64,000 bases of DNA from Anaerolinea sp. (GCA_029975055.1 JARKPU010000058.1:293903-357902); one strand, 5' to 3'. Counted from the first letter of the stretch, positions 16,901-24,947 are shown. Program-made: numbers and translations. The notes: generated by a model not told the origin, from the sequence alone.

Positions 16901-18625
16901 CTTGCCGATCGGCGCGCTTGCCCCCACCAGCGAACTGGTGGAAAATGCCTCGCTCTCGCGGGCGTGGTCGATCGAGGGGTTCGTCACCACCGCGACGGCC
17001 TCTTTAAAGTAATCGGCGAGGTTCACGCGCGCCTTGCTGAGCGCAGCGAGGGGGCCGTCATAACCGAGCGAGCTGACCAGGTCATCTTTCTTCAGGCTGA
17101 CCAATGAGGCAACTTCGTTGAGGTGGTCTTTCAGCCACCCGTTGGCGACCAATACGGGCAGTTCTACCGGGCGGGCGACTTTCTCAAGCCAGGGGTAGTT
17201 GATCTGGTCTGGCTCGAGCTGAGCCACGGGGGCGGTTTCTTCGGCGAGCAGAACGGCCGCACCTGCCGAAGAGTTGGAGATCAGGCTTCCGGCCGAGGGC
17301 AGGCGGTCTAATCCGGTGAGGTCGAGGTTGCCGTTGGAGTGAACCGCGCGGCTGCGCCAGTACTGGCGGGCCAGTTGCGGTGCTTCGCGCTGGTAGGTCT
17401 GGATCATCACATGCTGGCGGATGCGGTTGTGATCGAGCACCTGCGGGTTCTCGCCGCGGTGAAAGAGGATGGCGATCTTCTCGCCGGGGGCCAGCGCGCG
17501 CGGGTCGGAGACCATGTTTTCTAAGGGAATGGCGCCGCGCTCGGAGCTGAAGATGTATTCCTTTTCCGTCTCCGAAAACCACAGCGGGCGCAGCCCAAGC
17601 GCATCCACGCTGGCAACGATGGTGTTGCCGTAACGCGCTATGATGGCCGCCGGCCCCTGGGCGTAGGGGCCAAAGGCCTGCCGCAGGCGCAGGTAAGCGG
17701 CCCGCAGGTCGGGCGGGAAGTGCTCCACTTCGAAGGGAACCGGCGGGAAGACCATCTCCATGGCTTCGATCAGATCGATTCCGTAATCCACGCACAGCGT
17801 GTGCATGACGCGGTCGAGGTCTTGTGAGTCGGACCCGCCAGCCGGGAGCACCGCGCCGATCTCCTCTGCTTCCACGCGCAGGCGGTTGATCGTGTTGATC
17901 TCGCCGTTGTGGCCGAGGATGGCGAAGGGTTGGGCGCGCTCAAAGGTGGAAACGGTGTTGGTGGAATAACGTGCGTGGCACAGGACGATGGAGGTGTCGT
18001 AATGGTGGTCTTGCAGGTCCGGGAAGTAGTGCGAAAGAGCCTCGACGGAACCGCGCATCTTATAGACGACGGTGTGTGAGCTGAGCGAAGCGAAATGGAT
18101 GGGGTGGCTCGTCTCCAAAGAGGTCTGCACGGCCAGGAGCTTCCGCTCCAGGTCGGGGGCGTCGCTGTGGCCGGCGATTTGCCAGAAGGAGGGCGGGTTG
18201 ATGCGCGCATTCTGGCCGAGCATCTCGTTGCGCACCCGGCCGGGCTGCATGACGAGCATATTCAGCCCCGAGTCGTTGAAGCGCGCGGTGATTTCATCGC
18301 GCAGGTCGGCAAAATCCAACTCGGCGGGGATGAACAGGTGCCCCACCCAAAAACCGGGGTGCGTGGCGAGGTAAGATGGCAGGCCGGCCTGGCTGAGCTT
18401 CTTGGCCCACAACCGGCGCGGAATATCCGTCTGCACTCCGGCGCCGTCACCTTCTCCGTTGACAAAGCCGGTGCGGTGGCCCATGCTGACCAGCGCTCCC
18501 AGGCTGCGTTTGAGCGTGCCAAAAGTGCTCTGCCCGGCTTTGCGCGCGCTCATATAAATGGCGCAGGCATCATGTTCTGGCCCATCGGGCAATTGGGGCG
18601 GGGTGTCGGTGCGGATGTTTCTCAT
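13958..18625 (-). CDS. gltB: Glutamate synthase large subunit
   Basis: The 1555-residue protein has the full GltB order. The glutamine amidotransferase domain (~1-430) has ARYSTNT and GHNGEINT, followed by a central linker domain. The FMN/2-oxoglutarate synthase domain has GYDGGTGAA and the 3Fe-4S cysteines in CTICRQCNLGTC. The C-terminal GXGXG beta-helix domain runs from about 1280. The nucleophile is C21 in DACAIYM, implying removal of a 20-residue propeptide; most GltB proteins have CGVGF there. It converts glutamine and 2-oxoglutarate to two glutamates. The electron-input subunit GltD is not in the window. GAGGAG precedes the ATG. A long structured leader lies upstream. It converges on the response regulator with a 16-base gap. 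Confidence 0.96.
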   Translation of the reverse strand: MRNIRTDTPPQLPDGPEHDACAIYMSARKAGQSTFGTLKRSLGALVSMGHRTGFVNGEGDGAGVQTDIPRRLWAKKLSQAGLPSYLATHPGFWVGHLFIPAELDFADLRDEITARFNDSGLNMLVMQPGRVRNEMLGQNARINPPSFWQIAGHSDAPDLERKLLAVQTSLETSHPIHFASLSSHTVVYKMRGSVEALSHYFPDLQDHHYDTSIVLCHARYSTNTVSTFERAQPFAILGHNGEINTINRLRVEAEEIGAVLPAGGSDSQDLDRVMHTLCVDYGIDLIEAMEMVFPPVPFEVEHFPPDLRAAYLRLRQAFGPYAQGPAAIIARYGNTIVASVDALGLRPLWFSETEKEYIFSSERGAIPLENMVSDPRALAPGEKIAILFHRGENPQVLDHNRIRQHVMIQTYQREAPQLARQYWRSRAVHSNGNLDLTGLDRLPSAGSLISNSSAGAAVLLAEETAPVAQLEPDQINYPWLEKVARPVELPVLVANGWLKDHLNEVASLVSLKKDDLVSSLGYDGPLAALSKARVNLADYFKEAVAVVTNPSIDHARESEAFSTSSLVGASAPIGKAPNPDDRLVLLDVPVILGGHSLVCPQEVARRVAHQFGTLTIEELVAAFGDCVAWLKLGVRPGETTRQALERLADEAVAAVSGGVQCLVLDDSPTIDGLLNWLDPHLATSRVDEALRKAPLSSEGNLRRRAGVVVRCASVRTMHDIAMLCGFGADAINPYAMFSVALRSGDQTLPDEEIELVLTRLMENIVSGLVKITSTMGCHELRGYTRVCSSIGLAPSVAEIFGTPNYFGSEDAGLTWERLDEESMRRGAELRGEASDLRMPFQNRLYPKFWKTAYAYARQEVGYGDVKKLYQTLATEVPVALRHIVGIKHISDVISPADVDISVQDYSLPMVIDAMSYGSQGEASFRSYIHAASVLNIICINGEGGELPEIMGKYKRNRGQQVASGRFGVNAEFLNSAAVLEIKIGQGAKPGEGGMLPGYKVTPKVARARRTPPYVTLLSPSNNHDLYSIEDLAQLIEELRMVNPQARISVKVPVVPGIGVIAVGIAKAGADIINISGYDGGTGAARKHSLQYAGLPTEIGVIQAHRALIDAGIRHKVELWANGGMKTGEDVVKMVLLGANRVGFATLAMVALGCTICRQCNLGTCHVGIATQIQTNEEAAEKGLKHFVPLHFEPGYERIVRMFKGIGEEVRQITAQLGSTRLQNLVGRADLLEQVHLRDQIDLSPMFEPVPMKPRPELEPGVGILLIRPRNSLTTILTDLVMRTVGEDEREVTYQDSVSAIDRALGSRLAGELMRKPEIKQSIDTLHLRFGPSSLAGNGFAAWTTDQLDILIEGGAQDGVAKGTNGGRVAVMKGLNHDGLRIDGSVGKSFAYGAQDGVLIVQGNADSRACVRLSGARVLFGGEISSPLDDASGSLGTHANLKGFACEYMTSGTVVIMGDPGPYAFSGMTGGIVYQKLSPEFGFDVNALQRRLAKGANVRIEPVTEDDLEPIQSLLNEYIEALEKTYQYEAADGIRQLAQPEVLLAEFVRVVPTPSA

Positions 18626-18856
18626 GGCGTCTTCTCCTCTGTTCCATAAACCGCGATAAATAAAATAAAGCCACCAGGAAAGGGGCTGCCTTTCCTTTTC
18701 GGATACGATGTGTTGCCCACCAGGGGTGAGCGATTAGGGGTAAATCAGAGGGGGGCTAATCAGCTCACCGGCTGCTGGGTGCCGAACTGATGGCACGGCG
18801 GTTTATGTTGGCGCGGCGAGTGTACATATTCTGCTTGTCTGGACCTTATTAAAATT
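18626..18856 (-). ncRNA. Structured 5' leader of gltB (candidate regulatory RNA)
   Basis: From the promoter at 18863-18890 a leader of about 230 bases precedes gltB. It contains a long hairpin (arms 18725-18737 and 18756-18769, 13 pairs with one bulge) and, nearer the gene, a hairpin GGAAAGG/CCTTTCC (18677-18695) followed by a U-rich run. The RNA segment GCCAUCAG (18787-18794) can pair with either of two downstream CUGGUGG copies (18715-18723, 18670-18677), so alternative folds are possible. No known riboswitch class was recognised. Ligand and mechanism are unknown. Confidence 0.5.
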
Positions 18857-18862
18857 GGGCCG

Positions 18863-18890
18863 ATTATACTTTAATTGATCTATTTGTAAA
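18863..18890 (-). promoter_or_regulatory. Promoter of gltB
   Basis: On the minus strand, TTTACA (18890-18885) and TATAAT (18868-18863) are spaced by 16 bases in an AT-rich stretch. The predicted start near 18856 leaves a long leader before the gltB ATG at 18625. Confidence 0.7.
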
Positions 18891-18974
18891 GGGTAAAATA
18901 AGACCAATTTGTATAGATTAGGTATTCTCTTAAAACCATATTCCCATCAGAAAGATACGGCAATTAATGAAACA

Positions 18975-19117
18975 GTTTTCTCGCTAAATTCCTGGATTTT
19001 TCCCTCACCCTACCCTCTCCCAGAGGGAGAGGGTCTTCTACCTCCCTTCTCCCTACCCTTTCCCAGAGGGTGAGGGCCGGGGGATGAGGGGGAGTGTTTC
19101 GACCTTGGCGAGAAAAC
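18975..19117 (+). repeat. Interspersed inverted-repeat element, copy 1
   Basis: This 143-bp element is bounded by GTTTTCTCGCTAA on the left and TTGGCGAGAAAAC on the right, a near-perfect 13-bp terminal inverted repeat. Inside is a strong hairpin CCCTCTCCC-AGA-GGGAGAGGG. Two further copies occur at 22595-22746 and 60715-60830. It has no coding capacity. It may be a MITE or REP-like element. Clear target-site duplications were not seen. Confidence 0.8.
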
Positions 19118-19198
19118 CCCTAAATCCTGGCTGGAGAACCGGCCTGCTTGTGAGATGCGCGAATTCACCGCCAGGCCGCCTGCGCCCACGGGTGAGGC

Positions 19199-19204
19199 TA
19201 TAAT
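19199..19204 (+). promoter_or_regulatory. -10 box placed for a leaderless TPR-protein mRNA
   Basis: TATAAT ends seven bases before the ATG at 19212, so transcription would begin at or next to the start codon. There is no Shine-Dalgarno sequence before that ATG. No good -35 was found at 16-18 bases. Confidence 0.5.
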
Positions 19205-19211
19205 AGACGGG

Positions 19212-20651
19212 ATGGATGCGCCGCGCCTGACCTGGATCAAGGTCTTGCTCCCCCTGCTGGTGATGACCGGCCTGAACATCTTGCCGTTCGAGCGCGAGTC
19301 GGGCGAGTTGCTCTCGCGCGCGGCCGTGGCCGAACTGGATGACCAGCCGCACCTGGCGGCCCTGTACCTTCACCGGGCCCTCGAGCGCCAGCCCTGGCGT
19401 ACCAGCCTGTGGGAGCGCGCCGCGCTTGACCTTTTGGATGCGGGGAACGACGGCGAGGCGGTGAGCGACCTCGAACGGGCACGAGAGGCGGGCGTCCTCT
19501 CGCTGCGCGGGCAGGTGGAGCTGGCGCTGGCCTACGAACGCGCAGACCGCTACCGCGAGGCTGCCCAGGCCTGGGATGAAATTGCCCTCCGGCAGCCCGG
19601 CGTGGAAGTTTTTTCCCACGCAGCTTCCAACTGGCGGCGCGCCGGAGAGGTGAATCTGTCCATTCGGGCGCTGCGAAGCTGGCAGGCGCTCGACCCCACC
19701 AATGCGGCAGTGGCTTACAACCTTGCTGTGCTGCTGGCGGCGGTTTCGCCGGCCGATTCACTGGCCCAGCTGGATGATGCCGCGCGCTACGATGGTCAAT
19801 ATGCCGCTGCGCAGGAATCGCTGCGACGCACGCTGGCGCTGTCAGACCTCGCCGCCGACTCGGGCTACCAGCTGGCGCTGGTGGGGCGCTGGCTGGCCAA
19901 CCAGGGTGAATGGGACCTGGCCGAGGGCGTGCTTGCCAGGGCCGTGGTTGATTCACCGGGTTACGCCGAAGCCTGGGCGCTGCTCGGTGAGGCGCGCGAA
20001 CAGCTCGGCCGGGATGGGCTGGCCGACCTGCAGAAGGCGCTTCAGCTTAACCCGGGTTCGGTGCTGACCCGCGCGCTCATGGCGCTCTATTGGGGCAGGC
20101 AGGGCAGCTGGGAAGAGGCCATCGGTCACATGCAGGCGGCGGCGAAACTCGAACCTCAGCGCGCCATCTGGCGCACCGAATTGGGCAGCCTATACGCCCA
20201 GTCGGGAGACCTCATCCAGGCGCAGAGCGAGTTGGAGGCTGCCGTGCGGCTGGAACCCCAAAGCGTGGCGGCCTGGCAGGCGCTTGCAGGTTTCTCGCTG
20301 CAATACGGCGTGGATGAAGAAGGCTTAGGCCTTCAGGCGGCAGAAAAAGCCCTGGAACTGGATGATTCCAACCCGGTCACGTATGACCTGCTGGGTTCAC
20401 TCTACGCCGCGGTTGACAAACCGGCGGAAGGAGAAGATGCCCTGCTGCGAGCGTTGGAATTGAACCCGAATTATGCCGAAGCGCATCTGCACCTGGGCAG
20501 TTTTTACCTCCAGGAAGGCAAAACCGGCCAGGCTTTTACCCATCTGGAAAAAGCAGCCCAACTGGGCGGCGACGGGGTGACGGGCACCCTGGCGCGCCGC
20601 CTGCTGGAGCGCTATTTCAACATCCGCACCGGGGGAGGGGGGCAGCCTTGA
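19212..20651 (+). CDS. Membrane-anchored tetratricopeptide-repeat protein
   Basis: The 479-residue protein starts at the ATG at 19212; an upstream in-frame ATG at 19155 would add a low-quality tail and place the promoter inside the gene. A hydrophobic segment at residues ~8-22 anchors it, and the rest is a run of TPR-like helix pairs. Examples are PTNAAVAYNLAVLLA, PGYAEAWALLGEAREQLG and PNYAEAHLHLGSFYLQEGK. TPR arrays are protein-interaction scaffolds; no enzymatic motif is visible. The next gene, a lipoprotein, starts at the stop codon, so the two form an operon with mtaB. Exact function unknown. Confidence 0.85.
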   Translation: MDAPRLTWIKVLLPLLVMTGLNILPFERESGELLSRAAVAELDDQPHLAALYLHRALERQPWRTSLWERAALDLLDAGNDGEAVSDLERAREAGVLSLRGQVELALAYERADRYREAAQAWDEIALRQPGVEVFSHAASNWRRAGEVNLSIRALRSWQALDPTNAAVAYNLAVLLAAVSPADSLAQLDDAARYDGQYAAAQESLRRTLALSDLAADSGYQLALVGRWLANQGEWDLAEGVLARAVVDSPGYAEAWALLGEAREQLGRDGLADLQKALQLNPGSVLTRALMALYWGRQGSWEEAIGHMQAAAKLEPQRAIWRTELGSLYAQSGDLIQAQSELEAAVRLEPQSVAAWQALAGFSLQYGVDEEGLGLQAAEKALELDDSNPVTYDLLGSLYAAVDKPAEGEDALLRALELNPNYAEAHLHLGSFYLQEGKTGQAFTHLEKAAQLGGDGVTGTLARRLLERYFNIRTGGGGQP

Positions 20652-20659
20652 AGCAGACC

Positions 20660-21310
20660 ATGAAGCGTATTCTCAAGACTGCATCCATTCTCTTCTTCCT
20701 GCTTTGCAGCGCCTGCACGGGGCTGCCCGGCGCCGCGCAGCCCACCCAGCCGCCCGCCGGGACGAAACTCTTCGCGGACGACTTTCAAAACGTGCCCGAC
20801 GGCTGGGGGATTTCCACCACGAGCGCCGCGGCGGTTTCGTATGAATACGGCGGGCTGCGCATCCTGGTCAACCAGCCGAACACCGACGCGTGGTCGGTGG
20901 CGGGCAAGCGCTTCGCCGATGCGCGGGTGGAGGCGTTGGCGCGAAAGCTCGACGGCCCGCAGAACAACCTGATCGGTCTGATCTGCCGCTACCAGGATCG
21001 CGGGCATTTCTACATCTTCTTCATCAGCAGCGATGGGTATTATGGAATTGCGCGTTATGAAGACGACTCCTATAGCCTGATTGGAGCAGACCAGTTACAA
21101 TATACCTCCGTCATTCCGCGCCAGGATGAGCGCTACCGGCTGGGAGCCGTCTGCGACGGAGAAGAGCTTTCGCTCTTTGTGGAAGACTGGCGCTTGATGA
21201 CGGTGAAGGACGATGCCTATTCCGAAGGTGATGTGGGCGTGTTTGCCGGAGTCTATGAAACGGCGGGCGCCGATATTCTTTTCGACGATTTCAAAGTGAG
21301 CCAGCCTTAA
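20660..21310 (+). CDS. Lipoprotein with a LamG/DUF1080-like beta domain
   Basis: A signal peptide ends in the lipobox LCSAC, so the mature protein is lipid-anchored at its first Cys. After a short Pro/Thr linker comes a domain of about 180 residues starting KLFADDF and ending ILFDDFKV. This pattern is common in concanavalin-like beta-sandwich domains (LamG or 3-keto-disaccharide-hydrolase type). The start is the ATG at 20660 or an overlapping TTG at 20648, which sits five bases after a GGGGAGGGG run. It resembles the lipoprotein at 53523-54350 in overall design. Lgt and LspA, needed for its maturation, are encoded in this window. Ligand unknown. Confidence 0.8.
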   Translation: MKRILKTASILFFLLCSACTGLPGAAQPTQPPAGTKLFADDFQNVPDGWGISTTSAAAVSYEYGGLRILVNQPNTDAWSVAGKRFADARVEALARKLDGPQNNLIGLICRYQDRGHFYIFFISSDGYYGIARYEDDSYSLIGADQLQYTSVIPRQDERYRLGAVCDGEELSLFVEDWRLMTVKDDAYSEGDVGVFAGVYETAGADILFDDFKVSQP

Positions 21311-21314
21311 GGGT

Positions 21315-22592
21315 ATGAAAGTTTTTCTTGATTCGATTGGCTGCCGCCTGAACCAGAGCGAGATCGAGAAGTTCGCACAGCAGTTCCGCGCAGCCGGGCA
21401 TACACTGGTGGCGAGCGCTGCCGAAGCCGACCTGGTGGTGGTGAATACCTGCACCGTGACGGCCAAAGCGGCGTCTGATTCGCGCCAGAGGGTGCGCCAG
21501 GCCGCGCGCCAGACCCAGGGCAAGATCATCATCACCGGCTGCTGGGCCACGCTGGAACCGGAAGCAGCTCTGGCGCTGCCGAAGGTGGAGCGGGTGGTAG
21601 CAAACCCCGAAAAAGACGGGCTGGTTGCCAGTGCGCTGGGGCGGCCGCTTGAGTTGTTCGACCTCGAACCCCTGGCGCGCGAACCCTTGCCCGGAATCCA
21701 CCGCCGCACGCGCGCATTTCTTAAGGTGCAAGACGGCTGCGATAACCATTGCACATTCTGCATCACGCGCATCGCGCGCGGGAAGAGCCGCAGCCGCAGC
21801 ATCGCCGAGGTGCTGAGCGACGTGCGGGCGGCCCAGGCCGGCGGGGCCCAGGAGATTGTCTTGACCGGCGTGCAGTTAGGCGCGTGGGGGCAAGATTTCG
21901 CTTCTCCGCTGCGGCTGCATGACCTGGTCAAAACCATCCTCGCCGAGAGCGACGTGGCCCGCCTGCGGCTTTCATCGCTCGAACCCTGGGACCTGGACGA
22001 ACGCTTCTTCTCCCTGTGGGCCGATGAACGCCTGTGCCGCCACCTGCACCTGCCTTTACAATCGGGCAGCGCGGCCACCCTGCGGCGCATGGCCCGCAAG
22101 ACCACCCCGCGCGCCTTTCGAGCGCTGGTGGAGCAGGCCCGCTCGGCTGCGCCTGAAATGGCTATCACCACCGACCTGATCGTAGGCTTCCCCGGCGAGG
22201 ATGAGAGCGAATTCCAGGAAAGCCTGGAATACGTGAAATCGGTGCAATTTGCCGGAGGGCATGTATTCAGTTATTCCCCGCGGCCTGGAACTCCGGCAGA
22301 ACGCCTGCCGGGGCAGGTTGCGCCGGGGGTCATCCGGCAGCGCAACGCGCAGATGCGCGCGGTTTTCGAGGAGGAGGCGCGGCGGTATGCCTCGGCATTT
22401 ATCGGGCGCGAGGTGCAGGTGTTGTGGGAGTCAGCCGCACAAGTGGGTGACGGCGAATGGGAACTGCACGGGCTGACCGATACGTACCTGCACATCTGCG
22501 CGCGCAGCGACCGGGCGCTGTGGAACCAATTCAGCCGCGTGAAGGTGGAGGCGCTGGAGGGGGATGAACTGACCGGGCGGGTGGTGGGTTAG
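21315..22592 (+). CDS. mtaB: tRNA t6A37 methylthiotransferase MtaB
   Basis: The 425-residue protein shows the MiaB/MtaB architecture. An N-terminal UPF0004 domain has three cluster cysteines (C10 in IGCRLNQ, then NTCTVT and ITGCWA). The radical-SAM core has CDNHCTFC and the RGKSRSR basic stretch, and a TRAM-like tail (~360-425) closes the protein. The IGCRLNQ form and length point to MtaB, which makes ms2t6A at position 37 of ANN-decoding tRNAs, rather than MiaB or RimO. It follows the lipoprotein by four bases. Its stop is only three bases from the repeat element at 22595. Confidence 0.92.
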   Translation: MKVFLDSIGCRLNQSEIEKFAQQFRAAGHTLVASAAEADLVVVNTCTVTAKAASDSRQRVRQAARQTQGKIIITGCWATLEPEAALALPKVERVVANPEKDGLVASALGRPLELFDLEPLAREPLPGIHRRTRAFLKVQDGCDNHCTFCITRIARGKSRSRSIAEVLSDVRAAQAGGAQEIVLTGVQLGAWGQDFASPLRLHDLVKTILAESDVARLRLSSLEPWDLDERFFSLWADERLCRHLHLPLQSGSAATLRRMARKTTPRAFRALVEQARSAAPEMAITTDLIVGFPGEDESEFQESLEYVKSVQFAGGHVFSYSPRPGTPAERLPGQVAPGVIRQRNAQMRAVFEEEARRYASAFIGREVQVLWESAAQVGDGEWELHGLTDTYLHICARSDRALWNQFSRVKVEALEGDELTGRVVG

Positions 22593-22594
22593 TA

Positions 22595-22746
22595 GTTCTC
22601 TCGCTAAGTGCAAAGCATTTCCCCTCATCCCTGGCCCTAACCCTGCGGGTGCGCAAAGCGCGTCCTTAGGCGTAATGGAGGTAAAAAACCCTCTCCCTCT
22701 GGGAGAGGGTAGGGTGAGGGAAAATCTAGGGATTTAGCGAGAAAAC
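22595..22746 (-). repeat. Interspersed inverted-repeat element, copy 2
   Basis: This 152-bp copy is inverted relative to copy 1. Its ends are GTTCTCTCGCTAA and TTAGCGAGAAAAC. The CCCTCTCCC hairpin and the adjoining CCCTCACCCTA stretch are conserved; the middle differs. It fills the whole gap between the convergent mtaB and PAP2 genes, three bases from each stop codon. Confidence 0.85.
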
Positions 22747-22749
22747 CAG

Positions 22750-23382
22750 TTAGGCCCAGATCCGAAAGATGGCATACAGCAAGCCGCCGCCAAGGGCCGA
22801 ACCGGCGATGACCTGGGCGGCCGTGTGGCGCCCGAGGCGGACGCGCGACCACGCCACCAGCGGGACGGCCAGCAGCAGCGTGGCCCAGGGAAGCCCAAAG
22901 AGCTGCCAGGTGAGGATGGCAAAACAGGCCGTCCCTGAGGCATGCACGCTGATCTTCCAGCGCAGGTTCACCAGGAACATGAGCACACTTTGCCCGACCA
23001 CGCCGCCGGTGAGAATGATGAACAGGTGCGGGGCGCGCCATAGGGCCATCACCAGCAAAGAGAGGGATGTGCAGCCCAGGCTCACCAGGTAGGGCAGGTG
23101 GCGCTGCTCGCGCACGTAAACGTCGAAATCGGTCACTTGGCCGCGGCGCATCAGCCAGACGATGAAGAGCGAGGGGAGCAGGATGCAAGAGGAGATGGAG
23201 AAGAGCGCCCAGGCCCAGGCCGAGGCATCGCTGACCTGCGCGGCTGTCATTACCGAGCCGCCGGCTGCCAGGAGGGGTGGGCTGGCGATGCGCGACACCC
23301 AGCGCGCCACGCGCCTGCTCCGCGTGAGCGGCAGTTTTGGCAAAGTCTCTTGAGCGGGTTGGACGAGGTTATCAGCAGGCAT
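22750..23382 (-). CDS. PAP2-family membrane phosphatase-like protein
   Basis: The 210-residue protein has about five hydrophobic segments. It carries the later PAP2 signatures: VHASGTA (conserved His of the second motif) and SRVRLGRHTAAQVIAG (third motif, with the catalytic-type His). The first motif (KxxxxxxRP) is not obvious in the region around residue 85-95, so activity is uncertain. Family members remove phosphate from lipids such as phosphatidate or undecaprenyl pyrophosphate. A minus-strand TATAAT at 23467-23462 may be its -10 box. Its 3' end abuts repeat copy 2. Confidence 0.8.
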   Translation of the reverse strand: MPADNLVQPAQETLPKLPLTRSRRVARWVSRIASPPLLAAGGSVMTAAQVSDASAWAWALFSISSCILLPSLFIVWLMRRGQVTDFDVYVREQRHLPYLVSLGCTSLSLLVMALWRAPHLFIILTGGVVGQSVLMFLVNLRWKISVHASGTACFAILTWQLFGLPWATLLLAVPLVAWSRVRLGRHTAAQVIAGSALGGGLLYAIFRIWA

Positions 23383-23548
23383 CGTCGGCTATACCCCTGA
23401 GAAAGAACAACCTGGATTGATCGAGATGGGTAAGAACGAGCGATCGATCCCCCATGCATGTATTATACGGGGGGCGCAGCTTGCCATCACACAGCTTGCA
23501 GATTTGTTATGAGGTGAGGAACCGCGGGCACCGGCCCGGGATGAACTC

Positions 23549-24508
23549 TCAGAAGCCCAGCTGAGCCACCATTTGTTTGAGCAGGTTGGCCGAATTGCGC
23601 AGCCCGAGCAGCTCATCGGGGGCCAGCTCCAACCGCAGAACCCGCTCCACGCCGCCGGCATCCACGATGCTCGGCAGGCTCAGGTACACCCCTTCGATGT
23701 CGTAATAGCCTTCGATGTAACTGGAGACGGACATGACCGTGCTCTGGTCGCGCAGGATGGCTTCCACAATCCGCAGCAGACCGCTGCCGATGGCATAATA
23801 GGTGGCGCCTTTGCGCTCGATGATGTGATAGGCTGCATCGCGCGTCTGGTGGAAGATCTCCTGCAGGTCCTGCTGGGTGCAGCCCATGTTATTCTGCGAG
23901 CAATAGACCGCCAGCTGCATACCGGCGATGTTCGCCAGCGACCAGACGGGCACTTCGCTGTCACCGTGCTCGCCGATGATATAGGCATGCACCGAGCGCG
24001 GGTCCACATCGAAATACTTGCTGAGCAGGTAGCGGAAACGGGCGGTATCGAGCACGGTGCCCGAGCCGAAAACGCGCGCCCGCGGCAGGCCGGAGAGCTT
24101 CCAGGCCACGTGCGAGAGCACGTCCACCGGGTTGGTGGCGATGAGGATGATGCCGTTGGGGTTGTGACGCGCGATTTCTGGGATGATGGAACGGAAGATG
24201 GCTGCGTTGCGGGCGGTCAGGTCAAGGCGGGTTTCGCCGGGGCGCTGGGCCGAGCCGGCAGTCACCACGGTGACGGCGGCGCCGGCCGTATCGGCGTACT
24301 CACCGGCCCAAACGCGGGCCGGGTGAGAGAGCGGGGCGGCGTGGTTGAGGTCCATCGCCTCGCCCTCTGCCCGGGCGCGGTTCGCGTCAATTAAGACGAT
24401 CTCGGAGGCCAGGCCGCTGATGAGCAGGGCGTAAGCGAAGGTGGCGCCCACGTTGCCGGCCCCTACGACGGCGACCCTGGTGGGGCGATGGATCTCGTCA
24501 GCGGCCAT
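23549..24508 (-). CDS. ldh: L-lactate dehydrogenase
   Basis: The 319-residue protein has the NAD site VAVVGAGNVGATFAYAL, the substrate loop AQRPGETR, the ATNPVDV motif and the catalytic GEHGDSEVPVWS. The Gln before RPGE is the lactate-dehydrogenase choice; malate dehydrogenases have Arg at that place. It interconverts pyruvate and lactate with NADH, consistent with a fermentative lifestyle. The ATG at 24508 lies 45 bases downstream of tatA on the same strand, and no terminator is seen between them, so the two may be co-transcribed. Confidence 0.92.
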   Translation of the reverse strand: MAADEIHRPTRVAVVGAGNVGATFAYALLISGLASEIVLIDANRARAEGEAMDLNHAAPLSHPARVWAGEYADTAGAAVTVVTAGSAQRPGETRLDLTARNAAIFRSIIPEIARHNPNGIILIATNPVDVLSHVAWKLSGLPRARVFGSGTVLDTARFRYLLSKYFDVDPRSVHAYIIGEHGDSEVPVWSLANIAGMQLAVYCSQNNMGCTQQDLQEIFHQTRDAAYHIIERKGATYYAIGSGLLRIVEAILRDQSTVMSVSSYIEGYYDIEGVYLSLPSIVDAGGVERVLRLELAPDELLGLRNSANLLKQMVAQLGF

Positions 24509-24553
24509 CAGAAGATGATCCCAAGCAGGAGGGTTGACTGACGAGCGGCGCTG

Positions 24554-24748
24554 CTATTCCGGCTTGTCTTCCGACTTCGGCTCTTCCTTCGCCTCTTCCT
24601 TCTTCTCAGGTCCGCGGAGTCCCTCGCGGAAGGAGCGAATGCCAGCTCCCAGCTCGCCAGTGATCTTGCCGATTCGGCCGACGCCGAAGAGCAAGATGAT
24701 GATGACGAGGATGATCACAAGTTCGGGGACGCCAAGTCTAAAGGGCAT
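24554..24748 (-). CDS. tatA: Twin-arginine translocase subunit TatA/E
   Basis: This 64-residue protein has one N-terminal membrane helix (LVIILVIIILLFGVGRI), the short amphipathic helix IGKITGELGAGIRSFREGL and an acidic/lysine-rich tail, the classic TatA layout. TatA forms the pore that passes folded proteins across the membrane. AAGGAG precedes the ATG. A minus-strand TATAAT at 24791-24786 is a likely -10 box. No tatC is nearby. Confidence 0.93.
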   Translation of the reverse strand: MPFRLGVPELVIILVIIILLFGVGRIGKITGELGAGIRSFREGLRGPEKKEEAKEEPKSEDKPE

Positions 24749-24908
24749 AGAAATTCTCCTTTATTGGGAAACTAAAAGTACGTTGATTATAACCGATCTA
24801 GATAAGAATTCCGTTAGCAATTATTTGGGCCGCACAGGGTGGAGTGATCGAGGATTATCGGATTCCCCGGCGGCTTTGAGAAGGCCAAAGCGAGAAGGCG
24901 CGCTTCCG

Positions 24909-24937
24909 TTGACAATTGCCCGGGTTCATAGTAAGAT
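24909..24937 (+). promoter_or_regulatory. Promoter of the tRNA-Met gene
   Basis: TTGACA (24909-24914) and TAAGAT (24932-24937) are separated by 17 bases. The tRNA starts 11 bases after the -10 box. Confidence 0.85.
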
Positions 24938-24947
24938 ATGGCCGCCC

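Noticed and set aside
23549..24508. Malate dehydrogenase
   Set aside because: The substrate-specificity loop carries Gln (AQRPGE) where malate enzymes have Arg, so lactate dehydrogenase fits better.
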